Assembly (NCBI GenBank): GCA_017630395.1
Contig: JAGBVI010000065.1
Span: 33,114-97,113 of the forward strand
Direction: 5' to 3'
Source of the DNA: Paludibacteraceae bacterium
GTDB taxonomy: Bacteria; Bacteroidota; Bacteroidia; Bacteroidales; Paludibacteraceae
DNA: 64,000 bases
In this document: piece by piece, positions 46,142-54,774 of the stretch
Numbering within the stretch: the first letter of the stretch is position 1
How the letters are laid out: every line of letters begins with the position of its first letter
The notes under the pieces: generated by a model
Database searches by the model: none
What the model was told of the DNA's origin: nothing
Seen by the model: only the letters and a program-made list of their open reading frames with translations
Made by a program: the position numbers and the translations under genes

Positions 46142-47572
46142 ATGGAATCTACAAAAAAGACTTTTACAGAGCGATTGTTGACAGCAGGAGCAAAACAATG
46201 GGTGAAATTTGCTCTTGTGGTTTTGATGCTTTTTCTTTTTCTTGCGTGGTCCGGAGCATGGTGGTTGCTATTGTTTATCCCATTGGCTTTTGAAGTTTAT
46301 ATAACTCGTTATGTTTCTTGGAGTGCATGGAAGGAGTCTAAAAATCCTATTCTTAAAAATATTGCAGAATTTGTTGATGCGATTGTCTTTGCTTTGGTTG
46401 CAGTTTATCTAATAAATATTTTTTTCTTTCAAAATTATGTGATTCCTTCTCCTTCGTTAGAGAAAACGTTGAAGGTGGGAGATTATCTTTTTGTTAGTAA
46501 ATTGAGTTATGGTCCGCGTTGTCCGATGACCCCGTTGTCATTCCCTTTGGCGCAACATACAATGCCGGGAACGGAAGATACAAAATCTTATGTTGAATGG
46601 ATAAAGTGGGATTATAAAAGATTATGTGGTTTTGGGACAGTGCAACGTAATGACATTGTTGTATTCAATTTTCCTGCCGGAGATACAGTTGCGGTGAAAG
46701 TTCAGAACCCCGATTATTATACATTGGTAAATGAAGTTGGGCGAGAACGAGTGTGGGGAGATCATGCAGTTTTTGGCGATATAATTGCCCGTCCGGTCGA
46801 TAGAAGAGAAAATTATGTAAAGCGGTGTGTTGCATTGCCGGGAGATACATTTAGTATTATTGATGGTATTGTGCATGTAAATGGGGTAAAACAAGATACC
46901 TTCCCGGGTCTTCAACACAATTATTTGGTTGAAGTGAAAAATCCAAGAGATATAGACTTTGATAAACTTGACGTTAGGAAACAAGATCGTCGATTAATTA
47001 ATAGAGAAAATCAGGGCGAAGCTTGGTTGGCTATGTTTGGCTATCTCGATACTTTGAGTGGAAAGGTTACGTCATTGGTATATGATATCCCGTTGACAGA
47101 AGGGGCATTGAAAAAGTTACAAAACAACAAATCAGTTCTATCAATAAGGAAAGAGTCTGATTTGATATCCGGAGGAAAACTATTCCCGTGGGGGATGGAC
47201 CATAAGTGGTCAAAAACAAATTATGGACCAATAGTTATTCCGCAAAAAGGTGCAACGGTACAATTAACAACTGCTACATTGCCATTGTATGAGCAAATAA
47301 TTAGGAATTATGAGTTGAATGATTTAAAAGTGGTAGATGGTCAAATCGTAATCAATGGAGAAGTTGTAGATAGTTATACGTTTAATATGGATTACTATTG
47401 GATGATGGGTGATAATCGGGATAATTCTGCCGATTCAAGGTATTGGGGTTTTGTGCCGGAAGACCACATTGTAGGGAAACCAATATTCATCTGGCTCTCG
47501 TTGGATGAGGATAAATCATTCCCGTCATCAATTCGATGGGACCGAATTTTTACCATGGTTCATCCTGATTAA
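46142..47572 (+). CDS. lepB: Signal peptidase I
   Basis: Membrane serine protease removing signal peptides. It is long (476 aa), as is usual in Bacteroidetes. Two or three N-terminal helices precede the catalytic Ser in IPSPSLEKTL (Ser105 by alignment with the usual SM/SL). The Lys general base is in ENYVKRCVALPGDTF (Lys227), and the C-terminal signature is MMGDNRDNSADSRYWGFVPEDHIVGK. The extra length lies between the Lys box and the C-terminal box. It is in an operon with dapB and probably the DUF3108-type gene. Confidence 0.93.
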   Translation: MESTKKTFTERLLTAGAKQWVKFALVVLMLFLFLAWSGAWWLLLFIPLAFEVYITRYVSWSAWKESKNPILKNIAEFVDAIVFALVAVYLINIFFFQNYVIPSPSLEKTLKVGDYLFVSKLSYGPRCPMTPLSFPLAQHTMPGTEDTKSYVEWIKWDYKRLCGFGTVQRNDIVVFNFPAGDTVAVKVQNPDYYTLVNEVGRERVWGDHAVFGDIIARPVDRRENYVKRCVALPGDTFSIIDGIVHVNGVKQDTFPGLQHNYLVEVKNPRDIDFDKLDVRKQDRRLINRENQGEAWLAMFGYLDTLSGKVTSLVYDIPLTEGALKKLQNNKSVLSIRKESDLISGGKLFPWGMDHKWSKTNYGPIVIPQKGATVQLTTATLPLYEQIIRNYELNDLKVVDGQIVINGEVVDSYTFNMDYYWMMGDNRDNSADSRYWGFVPEDHIVGKPIFIWLSLDEDKSFPSSIRWDRIFTMVHPD

Positions 47573-47583
47573 TCAATTGTGAA

Positions 47584-48402
47584 ATGAAAAAGAAGGTAGG
47601 TATAGTTATTTTGTTTTTGACGCTGTTATGTTCGTTGGCAGTGGCGCGAACTTTGTTTCAAGACGAACCTGCATTTTGTGTTGGCGAAAAGGCGCGATAT
47701 ACAATTTACTATAACTTGGGCTTTATTTGGATTCATGCCGGAGATGTTGATTTTTCGGTGTCGAAGAAAAAATATAAAGAAGAGGAGTGTTATCATTTGC
47801 AATTGATAGGATATACTACAAAGTCATTTGATCGTTTTTACCGTATTCGTGATACATTTTCTACCGTAATGCGAGTGAAAGATTTGCAGCCTTTGTACTA
47901 TAGAGAGGTAAAGAATGAGGATTCCTATTTTAGTGAGAGAGAATATCATTTTGATGGAGCAGGAGGGATTAGATGGAATAGGAATCGGCGAGGAGTATTA
48001 AGTGAAGATGCTGTTCAGGTAGGGAAGGATGTAATGGATTTAATTTCAATCTGTTATAGATTTAGGGGGATAGATACAAGAGTATTAGAGAAAAATGAAA
48101 CCATTCCGTTCAAACTCTTTTTTGACGAAGAGAAATATGAGTTAGGATTGACCTATAAAGGGAAAGAAGATATAAAATTACGCAATAAGAATAAATATAA
48201 ATCGTTGAAATTTGTACCGAAGTTGATAACCGGTGATTTATTCAAGCATGAAGACGACATGGCAATTTTTGTTTCGGACGATGGGAATCATGTACCATTG
48301 TATATAGAGGCGAAAATAAAAGTGGGTGCAGTTAAGGTAATGTTGGATTTTGCAGAAAACACGAAAGTTCCGATGTCTTCGGTTATTACGAAAAAGAAAT
48401 AA
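47584..48402 (+). CDS. DUF3108-like exported protein
   Basis: 272-residue protein with a signal peptide (MKKKVGIVILFLTLLCSLAVA). The mature part has a beta-rich pattern typical of DUF3108 proteins: FCVGEKARYTIYYNLGFIWIHAGDVDFSV, FDRFYRIRDTFSTVM, LQPLYYREVKNEDSYFSEREYHFD and VPLYIEAKIKVGAVKVML. Function unknown; a periplasmic or outer-membrane location is inferred from the signal peptide. It is close to lepB (11 bases) and to the sigma-54 regulator gene (3 bases). Confidence 0.8.
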   Translation: MKKKVGIVILFLTLLCSLAVARTLFQDEPAFCVGEKARYTIYYNLGFIWIHAGDVDFSVSKKKYKEEECYHLQLIGYTTKSFDRFYRIRDTFSTVMRVKDLQPLYYREVKNEDSYFSEREYHFDGAGGIRWNRNRRGVLSEDAVQVGKDVMDLISICYRFRGIDTRVLEKNETIPFKLFFDEEKYELGLTYKGKEDIKLRNKNKYKSLKFVPKLITGDLFKHEDDMAIFVSDDGNHVPLYIEAKIKVGAVKVMLDFAENTKVPMSSVITKKK

Positions 48403-48405
48403 ACT

Positions 48406-49572
48406 ATGTCAAAGATTTTAATTATTGATGACGAGAGAAGTATCCGAAATACATTAAAAGATATTTTGGAATTTGAAAAACACGAAGTAACTCTTGCAGA
48501 AGATGGTTTAGTAGGATTGGAGTTGTTGAAAACCGAATCTTTTGATTTGATTTTTTGCGACATCAAGATGCCTCGCATGGATGGAATAGAGGTATTGGTA
48601 AAGATTCGGGAAGAGGTTCCGGATCAAACAGTTGTAATGATTTCTGGTCATGGAACAGTTGATACTGCAGTAGAGTGTCTTAGGAAGGGTGCATTTGATT
48701 TTATTGTGAAGCCAATAGATCTTAATCGTTTATTGGTTAGCGTTCGTAATGGTTTGGAACGTAAAGATTTGGTTCAGGAAACGAAGATATTGAAGAAAAA
48801 GGTAGCACGAAAGATGGCGATGATTGGAGAGTCGGCACCAATGATGCATTTGAGGAGTGTGATAGAGCGAGTTGCCCCTACAGATGCACGAGTGTTGATT
48901 ACCGGAGAGAATGGAACCGGGAAGGAGGTTGTAGCGCGCGAATTATTTGAATTAAGTAATCGTGCATCAGCTCCTTTTGTAGAGGTGAATTGTGCAGCCA
49001 TTCCGTCTGATTTGATAGAGAGTGAATTGTTTGGTCATGAAAAGGGGTCGTTTACCTCTGCAATAAAACAACGAATAGGAAAGTTTGAACAAGCCCATAC
49101 CGGAACAATCTTTTTGGATGAGGTAGGAGATATGAGTTTGTCTGCTCAAACAAAGGTGTTGCGAGTTTTACAGGAGAAGGAGTTGACCAGAGTTGGAAGT
49201 GATAAGACGATTAAGGTAGATGTAAGGGTGTTTGCTGCAACGAATAAAGATCTTAGAAAAGAGATTGAAAAGGGTAATTTTAGAGAAGATTTGTATCATC
49301 GTTTGAGTGTGATTCCTATTCATGTGCCACCATTGAGAGAGCGAGTAGAAGATATTCCATTGTTGGTTAACTATTTCAATGAGATAATCTGTGAAGAGCA
49401 AGGTATCGCCTTGAAAGAGTTTGATGAGAGTGCTATAAACGAGTTGAAAAAATTACATTGGAGCGGAAACGTCAGAGAGCTAAGAAATGTGGTAGAACGT
49501 TTAATTATCTTATGCGGTAAGGTTGTAACAGAAGAGGAGGTAAAAGCGTTTGCCACTTTTTCGTCGTTGTAG
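48406..49572 (+). CDS. Sigma-54 activator (NtrC family) without DNA-binding domain
   Basis: Response regulator of 388 residues. The receiver domain has the phosphoacceptor Asp52 (DLIFCDIKMPRMDG). The AAA+ domain, about residues 140-370, has Walker A GENGTGKEV, Walker B TIFLDEVGD, the sigma-54-contacting loop as GSFTSA (usual form GAFTGA) and the sensor motifs RVFAATNKDL and LYHRLSVIPIHVPPLRER. It ends with NVRELRNVVERLI and a short tail (EEVKAFATFSSL). The C-terminal Fis-type helix-turn-helix is absent, and the bases after the stop do not encode one. No histidine kinase gene is adjacent. Confidence 0.9.
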   Translation: MSKILIIDDERSIRNTLKDILEFEKHEVTLAEDGLVGLELLKTESFDLIFCDIKMPRMDGIEVLVKIREEVPDQTVVMISGHGTVDTAVECLRKGAFDFIVKPIDLNRLLVSVRNGLERKDLVQETKILKKKVARKMAMIGESAPMMHLRSVIERVAPTDARVLITGENGTGKEVVARELFELSNRASAPFVEVNCAAIPSDLIESELFGHEKGSFTSAIKQRIGKFEQAHTGTIFLDEVGDMSLSAQTKVLRVLQEKELTRVGSDKTIKVDVRVFAATNKDLRKEIEKGNFREDLYHRLSVIPIHVPPLRERVEDIPLLVNYFNEIICEEQGIALKEFDESAINELKKLHWSGNVRELRNVVERLIILCGKVVTEEEVKAFATFSSL

Positions 49573-49619
49573 AGAATAGAATATAAGAAGAGTTTTCCAT
49601 AAATTTAATACGAGGTAAT

Positions 49620-52232
49620 ATGGCCAAAGTTGTAGAAACACCCTTGATGAAGCAATATTTTGAGATAAAAGAAAAGCATCCGGATGCAATCCTATTATTT
49701 CGTGTGGGGGATTTTTATGAAACCTTTTTGGAAGATGCTATTGCAGCTTCAGATATTTTAGGGATTACCTTAACACGGAGAGCCAACGGGTCTGCCCAAT
49801 CAGTAGAGTTGGCCGGATTTCCTCATCATGCGTTAGATACTTATCTGCCTAAGTTGGTGCGAGCCGGTCGGCGTGTGGCTATTTGCGATCAATTGGAAGA
49901 TCCAAAGTTGACCAAAAAGTTGGTGAAACGAGGAATTACAGAATTAGTAACTCCGGGAGTTTCTATCAATGATAATGTATTAAATCATAAAGAGAATAAC
50001 TTTTTAGCATCTTTACATATTGAAAAAAATAGGGCTGGTGTAGCCTTTTTGGATATTTCGACCGGAGAGTTTTTGACGGCAGAGGGGTCCTTTGATTATG
50101 TTGACAAACTTTTGAGTAGCATGACCCCAAAGGAGGTTTTAATAGAGAGGAGTAAGCGTAATATTTTTGAACAACAATTCAATATTCGTTCTTTTACTTT
50201 TGAATTAGAGGATTGGGTATTTACAACAGAGGCAGCGACAGATCGTTTGTTAAAGCATTTTGAAACCAAGAGTCTCAAAGGATTTGGTGTGCAAGATTTG
50301 AAGTTGGGAATTGTTGCTTCCGGTGCTATTTTGCACTATTTGGATATTACGCAGCACTTGCAGATTGGTCATATTACCCATTTGTCAAGGATTGAAGAGG
50401 AACGATATGTTTGGTTAGACCAGTTTACGATACGGAATTTGGAACTTTATGGGACAATTCATTCAGAGGGAAAAACGTTGGCCGACATAATCGATAGAAC
50501 CATCACTCCTATGGGAGCTAGATTGCTGAAGAGATGGATAGCCTTTCCATTAAAGGATGTAAAGCCTATTAGAGAACGGTTGGATGTGGTAGAGTCTTTT
50601 TTTAGGGAGCCGAATTTAAAAGAGGAGTTTGTTCGTTCTTTGTCTGTTATCGGAGATTTGGAAAGAATTATATCGAAGGTGGCAGTGGCAAGAGTTTCTC
50701 CAAGAGAGATGGTGCAGTTGAAAGTGGCATTAGAATCGATTGTTCCCATAAAAGAAGCCTGCTTATCAAGCGAGAATAGTGTTTTAAAGCGGATAGGCGA
50801 ACAATTAAATCCATGTTCATCGATTAAGGAACGCATAGAAAAAACAATCTATAATGATCCGCCTAATTTAATAAACAGAGGGGGAGTTATTGCAGAAGGG
50901 GTTGATGCCGAATTGGATGAATTGAGGAAAATAGCCTTTTCAGGTAAAAATTATTTGTTGCAGTTGCAGCAGCGTGAAAGTGATGCGACGGGCATTCCTA
51001 GTTTGAAGATAAGTTATAATAATGTTTTCGGCTATTATATAGAGGTTAGGAATACGCATAAAGATAAAGTTCCAGAAAGTTGGATTCGGAAGCAGACGTT
51101 GACGAATGCGGAGAGGTACATTACACAAGAATTGAAGGAGTATGAGGAAAAGATTTTAGGAGCGGAAGAGAAGATATTGTCAATAGAAGCAAGGATTTAT
51201 AATGAATTGGTTCTTGAGGTGTCAGAATATATACCGGCAATTCAGTTGAATTCTAATCTTATTGCGCAGTTGGATACATTAATTTCGTTTTCTCGAGTGT
51301 CGGAAGAGAATCATTATGTTCGTCCGGATGTAAATGATAGTGAAATTATTGATATCAAGCAAGGGCGTCATCCTGTTATAGAGAAGCAATTGCCGGTGGG
51401 GGAGAAATATATTGCCAATGATCTCTATTTAGATAGCAATTCTCAGCAAGTCATTATGATTACCGGGCCAAATATGGCGGGAAAATCAGCATTGTTGAGG
51501 CAAACTGCCTTGATTGTTTTAATGGCGCAAATAGGATGTTTTGTTCCGGCTGACGCAGCTTCTGTTGGCGTTGTGGATAAGATATTTACCCGTGTTGGAG
51601 CATCAGATAATATTTCGATGGGCGAGTCCACGTTTATGGTGGAAATGAATGAGGCAGCAGGGATTATCAATAACTTGTCTCATCGTAGTTTGGTTTTGTT
51701 TGACGAATTAGGACGGGGAACAAGCACATACGATGGAATTTCCATAGCGTGGGCTATTGTGGAGTATATTCATGAGCATCCTAAAGCAAGAGCCAAGACA
51801 CTTTTTGCCACTCATTACCATGAGTTAAATGAGATGGAAAGGTTGTTCTCTCGGATTAAAAATTACAATGTTTCTGTAAAGGAATCGAATGGGAAAGTAA
51901 TTTTTATGAGGAAATTGGTGAAAGGTGGAAGCGAACATAGTTTTGGTATTCACGTAGCAAAGTTGGCAGGGCTTCCTATGAATGTGGTGGATAGAGCTAA
52001 TGAAATATTGGCAGATTTAGAGAAAGGAAGTTCCAAAGGAAATGTTTCTAAGCCGAGTGTTAAGGGTGGAGATAGCAAAAGTGATGGAGTGCAGTTGAGT
52101 TTTTTCCAATTGGATGATCCTGTTTTGTCTCAAATAAGGGATGAAATCGTTAATATTGACGTAAATAACCTCACTCCGGTTGAGGCTTTGAATAAATTAA
52201 ATGAAATAAAACGGATAATTGTTGGAAAATAA
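49620..52232 (+). CDS. mutS: DNA mismatch repair protein MutS
   Basis: Mismatch recognition ATPase of 870 residues. The N-terminal mismatch-binding motif is present as [10 protein letters not shown] (residues about 23-32, with the Phe-x-Glu that stacks on the mispair). The ATPase has Walker [12 protein letters not shown] (about residue 616), a STFMVEMNE segment, Walker [16 protein letters not shown] and [10 protein letters not shown]. It ends with a C-terminal region typical of MutS1 ([16 protein letters not shown]). A tRNA-cluster promoter begins at its last codons. Confidence 0.97.
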   Translation: MAKVVETPLMKQYFEIKEKHPDAILLFRVGDFYETFLEDAIAASDILGITLTRRANGSAQSVELAGFPHHALDTYLPKLVRAGRRVAICDQLEDPKLTKKLVKRGITELVTPGVSINDNVLNHKENNFLASLHIEKNRAGVAFLDISTGEFLTAEGSFDYVDKLLSSMTPKEVLIERSKRNIFEQQFNIRSFTFELEDWVFTTEAATDRLLKHFETKSLKGFGVQDLKLGIVASGAILHYLDITQHLQIGHITHLSRIEEERYVWLDQFTIRNLELYGTIHSEGKTLADIIDRTITPMGARLLKRWIAFPLKDVKPIRERLDVVESFFREPNLKEEFVRSLSVIGDLERIISKVAVARVSPREMVQLKVALESIVPIKEACLSSENSVLKRIGEQLNPCSSIKERIEKTIYNDPPNLINRGGVIAEGVDAELDELRKIAFSGKNYLLQLQQRESDATGIPSLKISYNNVFGYYIEVRNTHKDKVPESWIRKQTLTNAERYITQELKEYEEKILGAEEKILSIEARIYNELVLEVSEYIPAIQLNSNLIAQLDTLISFSRVSEENHYVRPDVNDSEIIDIKQGRHPVIEKQLPVGEKYIANDLYLDSNSQQVIMITGPNMAGKSALLRQTALIVLMAQIGCFVPADAASVGVVDKIFTRVGASDNISMGESTFMVEMNEAAGIINNLSHRSLVLFDELGRGTSTYDGISIAWAIVEYIHEHPKARAKTLFATHYHELNEMERLFSRIKNYNVSVKESNGKVIFMRKLVKGGSEHSFGIHVAKLAGLPMNVVDRANEILADLEKGSSKGNVSKPSVKGGDSKSDGVQLSFFQLDDPVLSQIRDEIVNIDVNNLTPVEALNKLNEIKRIIVGK

Positions 52233-52252
52233 AAAAAAATGTTATACATTTG
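52222..52252 (+). promoter_or_regulatory. Promoter of the tRNA cluster
   Basis: TTG (52222-52224), 20 bases, TACATTTG (52245-52252). It overlaps the end of mutS and faces the tRNA region. Confidence 0.6.
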
Positions 52253-52280
52253 CATCGCATTTCCGAAGAGGTGCAGATTT

Positions 52281-52479
52281 AGTAAAGCGTTACTATTGTA
52301 AAAAAAGAAATAATGCGAGAAATAGCATAATTGTGTAATGCGAAAATAGCTCAGTTGGTAGAGTACAACCTTGCCCCAAGGAATGGACACGAAAATCCAA
52401 CCTTGGCAAGGAAAAGGTAGTAAAGCGTTACTATTGTAAAAAAAAAGAAATAATGCGAGAAATAGCATAATTGTGTAAT
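52281..52479 (+). repeat. Tandem duplication of tRNA-Gly leader and 5' half
   Basis: About 95 bases from 52281 (AGTAAAGCGTTACTATTGTA onward) through the first 36 bases of a tRNA-Gly recur starting at 52419, with two additional A residues in the A-run and one C/T difference. The first copy is broken (see the pseudo-tRNA); the second runs into the intact tRNA-Gly at 52480. Confidence 0.85.
52340..52411 (+). pseudogene. Truncated, rearranged tRNA-Gly copy
   Basis: Bases 52340-52375 equal positions 1-36 of the intact tRNA-Gly except T for C in the D-arm region. The copy then departs into 21 unrelated bases. It then shows CCAACCTTGGCAAGG (52397-52411), an exact inverted copy of the intact gene's anticodon arm (52509-52523). 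There is no T-arm or 3' acceptor strand, so it cannot make a functional tRNA. It can instead fold on itself (CCTTGCC with GGCAAGG). Confidence 0.8.
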
Positions 52480-52555
52480 GCGAAAATAGCTCAGTTGGTA
52501 GAGCACAACCTTGCCAAGGTTGGGGTCGCGGGTTCGAGCCCCGTTTTTCGCTCCA
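52480..52555 (+). tRNA. tRNA-Gly (GCC)
   Basis: A complete 76-base cloverleaf: acceptor GCGAAAA/TTTTCGC, a D-arm with AGCTCAGTTGGTAGAGC, anticodon stem CAACC/GGTTG with loop TTGCCAA (anticodon GCC), T-arm GCGGGTTCGAGCCCCGT, discriminator T and encoded CCA. Confidence 0.97.
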
Positions 52556-52560
52556 ATGAT

Positions 52561-52645
52561 GCCGCAGTGGTGGAATCGGTAGACACGCAGGACTTAAAAT
52601 CCTGTGATCATTGCGATCGTGCGGGTTCAAGTCCCGCCTGCGGTA
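52561..52645 (+). tRNA. tRNA-Leu (TAA)
   Basis: Class II tRNA of 85 bases with a variable arm. Acceptor GCCGCAG/CTGCGGT, anticodon stem CAGGA/TCCTG around CTTAAAA (anticodon TAA), a long variable arm (TGATCATTGCGATCGT) and T-arm GCGGGTTCAAGTCCCGC. The 3' CCA is not encoded (CTC follows the discriminator A), unlike the neighbouring tRNA-Gly. Confidence 0.96.
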
Positions 52646-52652
52646 CTCGAAA

Positions 52653-52687
52653 AACAACCTGTCATTTATGGCAGGTTGTTTTTTTTT
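52653..52687 (+). terminator. Terminator of the tRNA cluster
   Basis: AACAACCTG (52653-52661) and CAGGTTGTT (52672-52680) form a perfect 9-bp stem followed by a T-run. Confidence 0.92.
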
Positions 52688-52886
52688 GTAAAAAGTTTAT
52701 GCAGTTTAAAATTTTTTATATTTTTGTTAATGAACGAAGTCAAAATGGAGTGTTTTAGGTTCAGAGTTTTGACAACAATATAAATGGGAGTTTAATAATT
52801 AAATAAGATTGAATTTATTAGTAACGGTAATTTAATAATATATTAAAATATAAAGCATTAGCTATTATTCGCATTCAAAAACAAAA

Positions 52887-53068
52887 GCCTCGGAAACTCT
52901 TGATTTTGAAACTGAAAGAGTAACAAGCTAATTCACGCAGGGCTGTCTGCCCACTGTTGCCTCATATAGAGTTGATGCTCATGCCGATAGGGTGTGGGCT
53001 AATTTCTAATGAGGCAACGGGGTTCACCGAGGCTCCTCGTGAATGCGATAGAAAGGCTCACACCTTTC
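52887..53068 (+). ncRNA. Candidate pseudoknotted RNA leader of the type III RM operon
   Basis: Between the tRNA terminator and mod the sequence is rich in long complementary arms. GCCTCGG (52887-52893) pairs with CCGAGGC (53027-53033). ATTCACG (52931-52937) pairs with CGTGAAT (53038-53044). GGGC/GCCC (52940-52943, 52949-52952) is a short hairpin. GTTGCCTCAT (52956-52965) pairs with ATGAGGCAAC (53009-53018). GGTGTGGGCT (52991-53000) pairs with GGCTCACACC (53056-53065, two G-U). GAAAGG/CCTTTC (53051-53056, 53063-53068) is a local hairpin that competes with the last pairing. The first two stems cross, so a pseudoknot is implied. The rest of 52690-52886 is AT-rich and shows nothing I can name. 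I could not match this to a known riboswitch or ribozyme. Confidence 0.6.
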
Positions 53069-53087
53069 TTTGTTCCTTTTTAGTGAT

Positions 53088-53109
53088 TGATAGTGAAATG
53101 CAACTATCA
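53088..53109 (+). promoter_or_regulatory. Hairpin just before the mod start
   Basis: TGATAGT (53088-53094) and ACTATCA (53103-53109) pair perfectly around an 8-base loop, ending 9 bases before the ATG at 53119. It contains the alternative ATG at 53098 and could influence translation of mod. Confidence 0.5.
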
Positions 53110-53118
53110 GTCAAAATC

Positions 53119-54771
53119 ATGGATAACATCAAAAAAGTAAAAGCAGACTTGATTGCCGAAATCGAGAAACGTGTTTCGGACAGAATTTTGGAGCAGACCA
53201 ATGCAGACTTGCTCATCAAGCTGATTAACAACGCAGACTCGCTCGACGAGGCGATAAATATTGCGGCGCTCGGCACAACCTACAAACGCACCGGCTTGCA
53301 CTTCGACAAACGTCTGGAGAAGATGAGCGACACCATCAAATATTTCAAAAAGAACGAAACGCTCTCTTTTCATACCGACGACAACAAACCTACTCACAAA
53401 CTTATCATAGGCGACAATTACGAAGCGTTGCAAAACCTTCTGATACAATACCGTGGCAAGGTCAATGTGATTTATATAGACCCGCCTTATGGCAAGGACT
53501 CCATGGGCGAATTTGCCGCAACCAACTACAACAACGCCATCACAAGAGACAATCTCCTCTCTATGCTCTACCCTCGTCTGCAACTCGCAAAGCAACTGTT
53601 GAGCGATGACGGGGTGATTTTTTGTTCGATAGACGATAAGAATCAGGCGTATGTGAAGTGTTTGATGGATGAGGTGATGGGGGAAGGTAATTTTATTGCT
53701 TGTGCACCACGAAAAACAGGTGCTGGTGATGCTGCAACAAGATCTTCTTCCGAACTTAGAAAACCTTTTGATTACTTGCTCATTTATAAAAGAGGAAATG
53801 ACACAGAACTGCAAAAGAAAATTGTAGGAGAAAAAGAATATAAATATTGTGACAAGTTGGGTAATTATAAATTGGATAAGTTTCAAGCAAGTGGTTCTGA
53901 CGCTACAAGAAAAGCACGTCCTAATTTATATTATCCAATTTATGTAACTAAAAACAGCTTGTTATCATTAAAAAAGACAGAGGATTGTATAAAAACAATA
54001 TTACCACAAAAAATTAATGGCGAGGATGGTCGTTGGATGTGGAAACCAGAAAAGTTCGAAATAGACAAAGATGATTATCTTTTTTGCGATGGAACATGCA
54101 TTTTTCGTAAGACATATTATGATGAAGAAGAGGACCAAAATATATATCAAGTAGAAAAAGCTTGGATTGATGGAGGCGAATTCCGAAATGCGAAAGGAAC
54201 TTCTGATTTGAGTGAAATAATAAGTAAAAACATATTCAAAAATCCAAAGCCAATAGCTTTAGTTGAGTGGTGTATAAATCTTGTACCTAAAAAGGATAAT
54301 CAAATAATCCTCGATTTCTTTGGTGGTAGTGGTACAACTGGGCATGCTGTTCTTGACCTAAATCGTTCAGAGAAAAAAGAGGGAAATTTACTCGAAGATA
54401 GCCAAGAAGAAGGCAACCGCACCTTTATCCTTTGTCAGCTAAACGAAAAGACAGAGACCACTCCTAACGGCATCGCCTACGATGTGACTTCAAAGCGTCT
54501 TAAACGCATCATGACCGGCGAATGCTACGACGGCACAAAAGACTTTAAGTGGCTCGAAAAGAATGAGCCTTACGGCGGCAATCTTGATGTCTATGAGATT
54601 GACAGCGTGAGCAACTTTGAATGGACAGAGGGCAAAACACCTTTTGACGTGATAGATGAAACACTCTACGGCAAAGAGAAATTTGCGACCGTGAGAGAGA
54701 AGATTGAGTGGGTTTGCGGCAATTTCGACAAAACACAAAAGTATCTGGAAAAGCTAAACGAGGAGGAGTAA
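53119..54771 (+). CDS. Type III restriction-modification methyltransferase (Mod)
   Basis: DNA adenine methyltransferase of the beta class; it sets recognition for both modification and restriction. From ATG 53119 it has 550 residues. The catalytic DPPY is at residues 121-124 (VIYIDPPYGKD), a central target-recognition region spans about residues 195-390, and the SAM-binding FFGGSGTTGHAVLDLN is at about 400-415. This is the order of type III Mod proteins. A longer frame from TTG 52957 runs through the structured leader and is not preferred; ATG 53098 is possible. The outer thirds are GC-rich, whereas the central recognition part is AT-rich, as if that part had been swapped. res follows 3 bases later. 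Confidence 0.93.
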   Translation: MDNIKKVKADLIAEIEKRVSDRILEQTNADLLIKLINNADSLDEAINIAALGTTYKRTGLHFDKRLEKMSDTIKYFKKNETLSFHTDDNKPTHKLIIGDNYEALQNLLIQYRGKVNVIYIDPPYGKDSMGEFAATNYNNAITRDNLLSMLYPRLQLAKQLLSDDGVIFCSIDDKNQAYVKCLMDEVMGEGNFIACAPRKTGAGDAATRSSSELRKPFDYLLIYKRGNDTELQKKIVGEKEYKYCDKLGNYKLDKFQASGSDATRKARPNLYYPIYVTKNSLLSLKKTEDCIKTILPQKINGEDGRWMWKPEKFEIDKDDYLFCDGTCIFRKTYYDEEEDQNIYQVEKAWIDGGEFRNAKGTSDLSEIISKNIFKNPKPIALVEWCINLVPKKDNQIILDFFGGSGTTGHAVLDLNRSEKKEGNLLEDSQEEGNRTFILCQLNEKTETTPNGIAYDVTSKRLKRIMTGECYDGTKDFKWLEKNEPYGGNLDVYEIDSVSNFEWTEGKTPFDVIDETLYGKEKFATVREKIEWVCGNFDKTQKYLEKLNEEE

Positions 54772-54774
54772 GTT

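Noticed and set aside
52130-52657. Minus-strand 175-residue frame over the tRNA genes (contains RRDLNPHDRNDHRILSPAC)
   Set aside because: It is the antisense translation of tRNA-Leu and the tRNA-Gly copies, a familiar false gene call.
52887-53068. Known riboswitch, hammerhead, twister, HDV-like or group I/II intron
   Set aside because: None of their conserved cores could be recognised; kept as an unassigned structured RNA.
52957-53118. N-terminal extension of Mod from TTG 52957
   Set aside because: The extension lies inside the strongly base-paired leader, gives residues unlike Mod N-termini, and good ATG starts exist at 53098 and 53119.
53119-54771. Phase-variable simple repeats in mod
   Set aside because: No long homopolymer or tandem 2-6 base repeat was seen in the mod reading frame or its start region.
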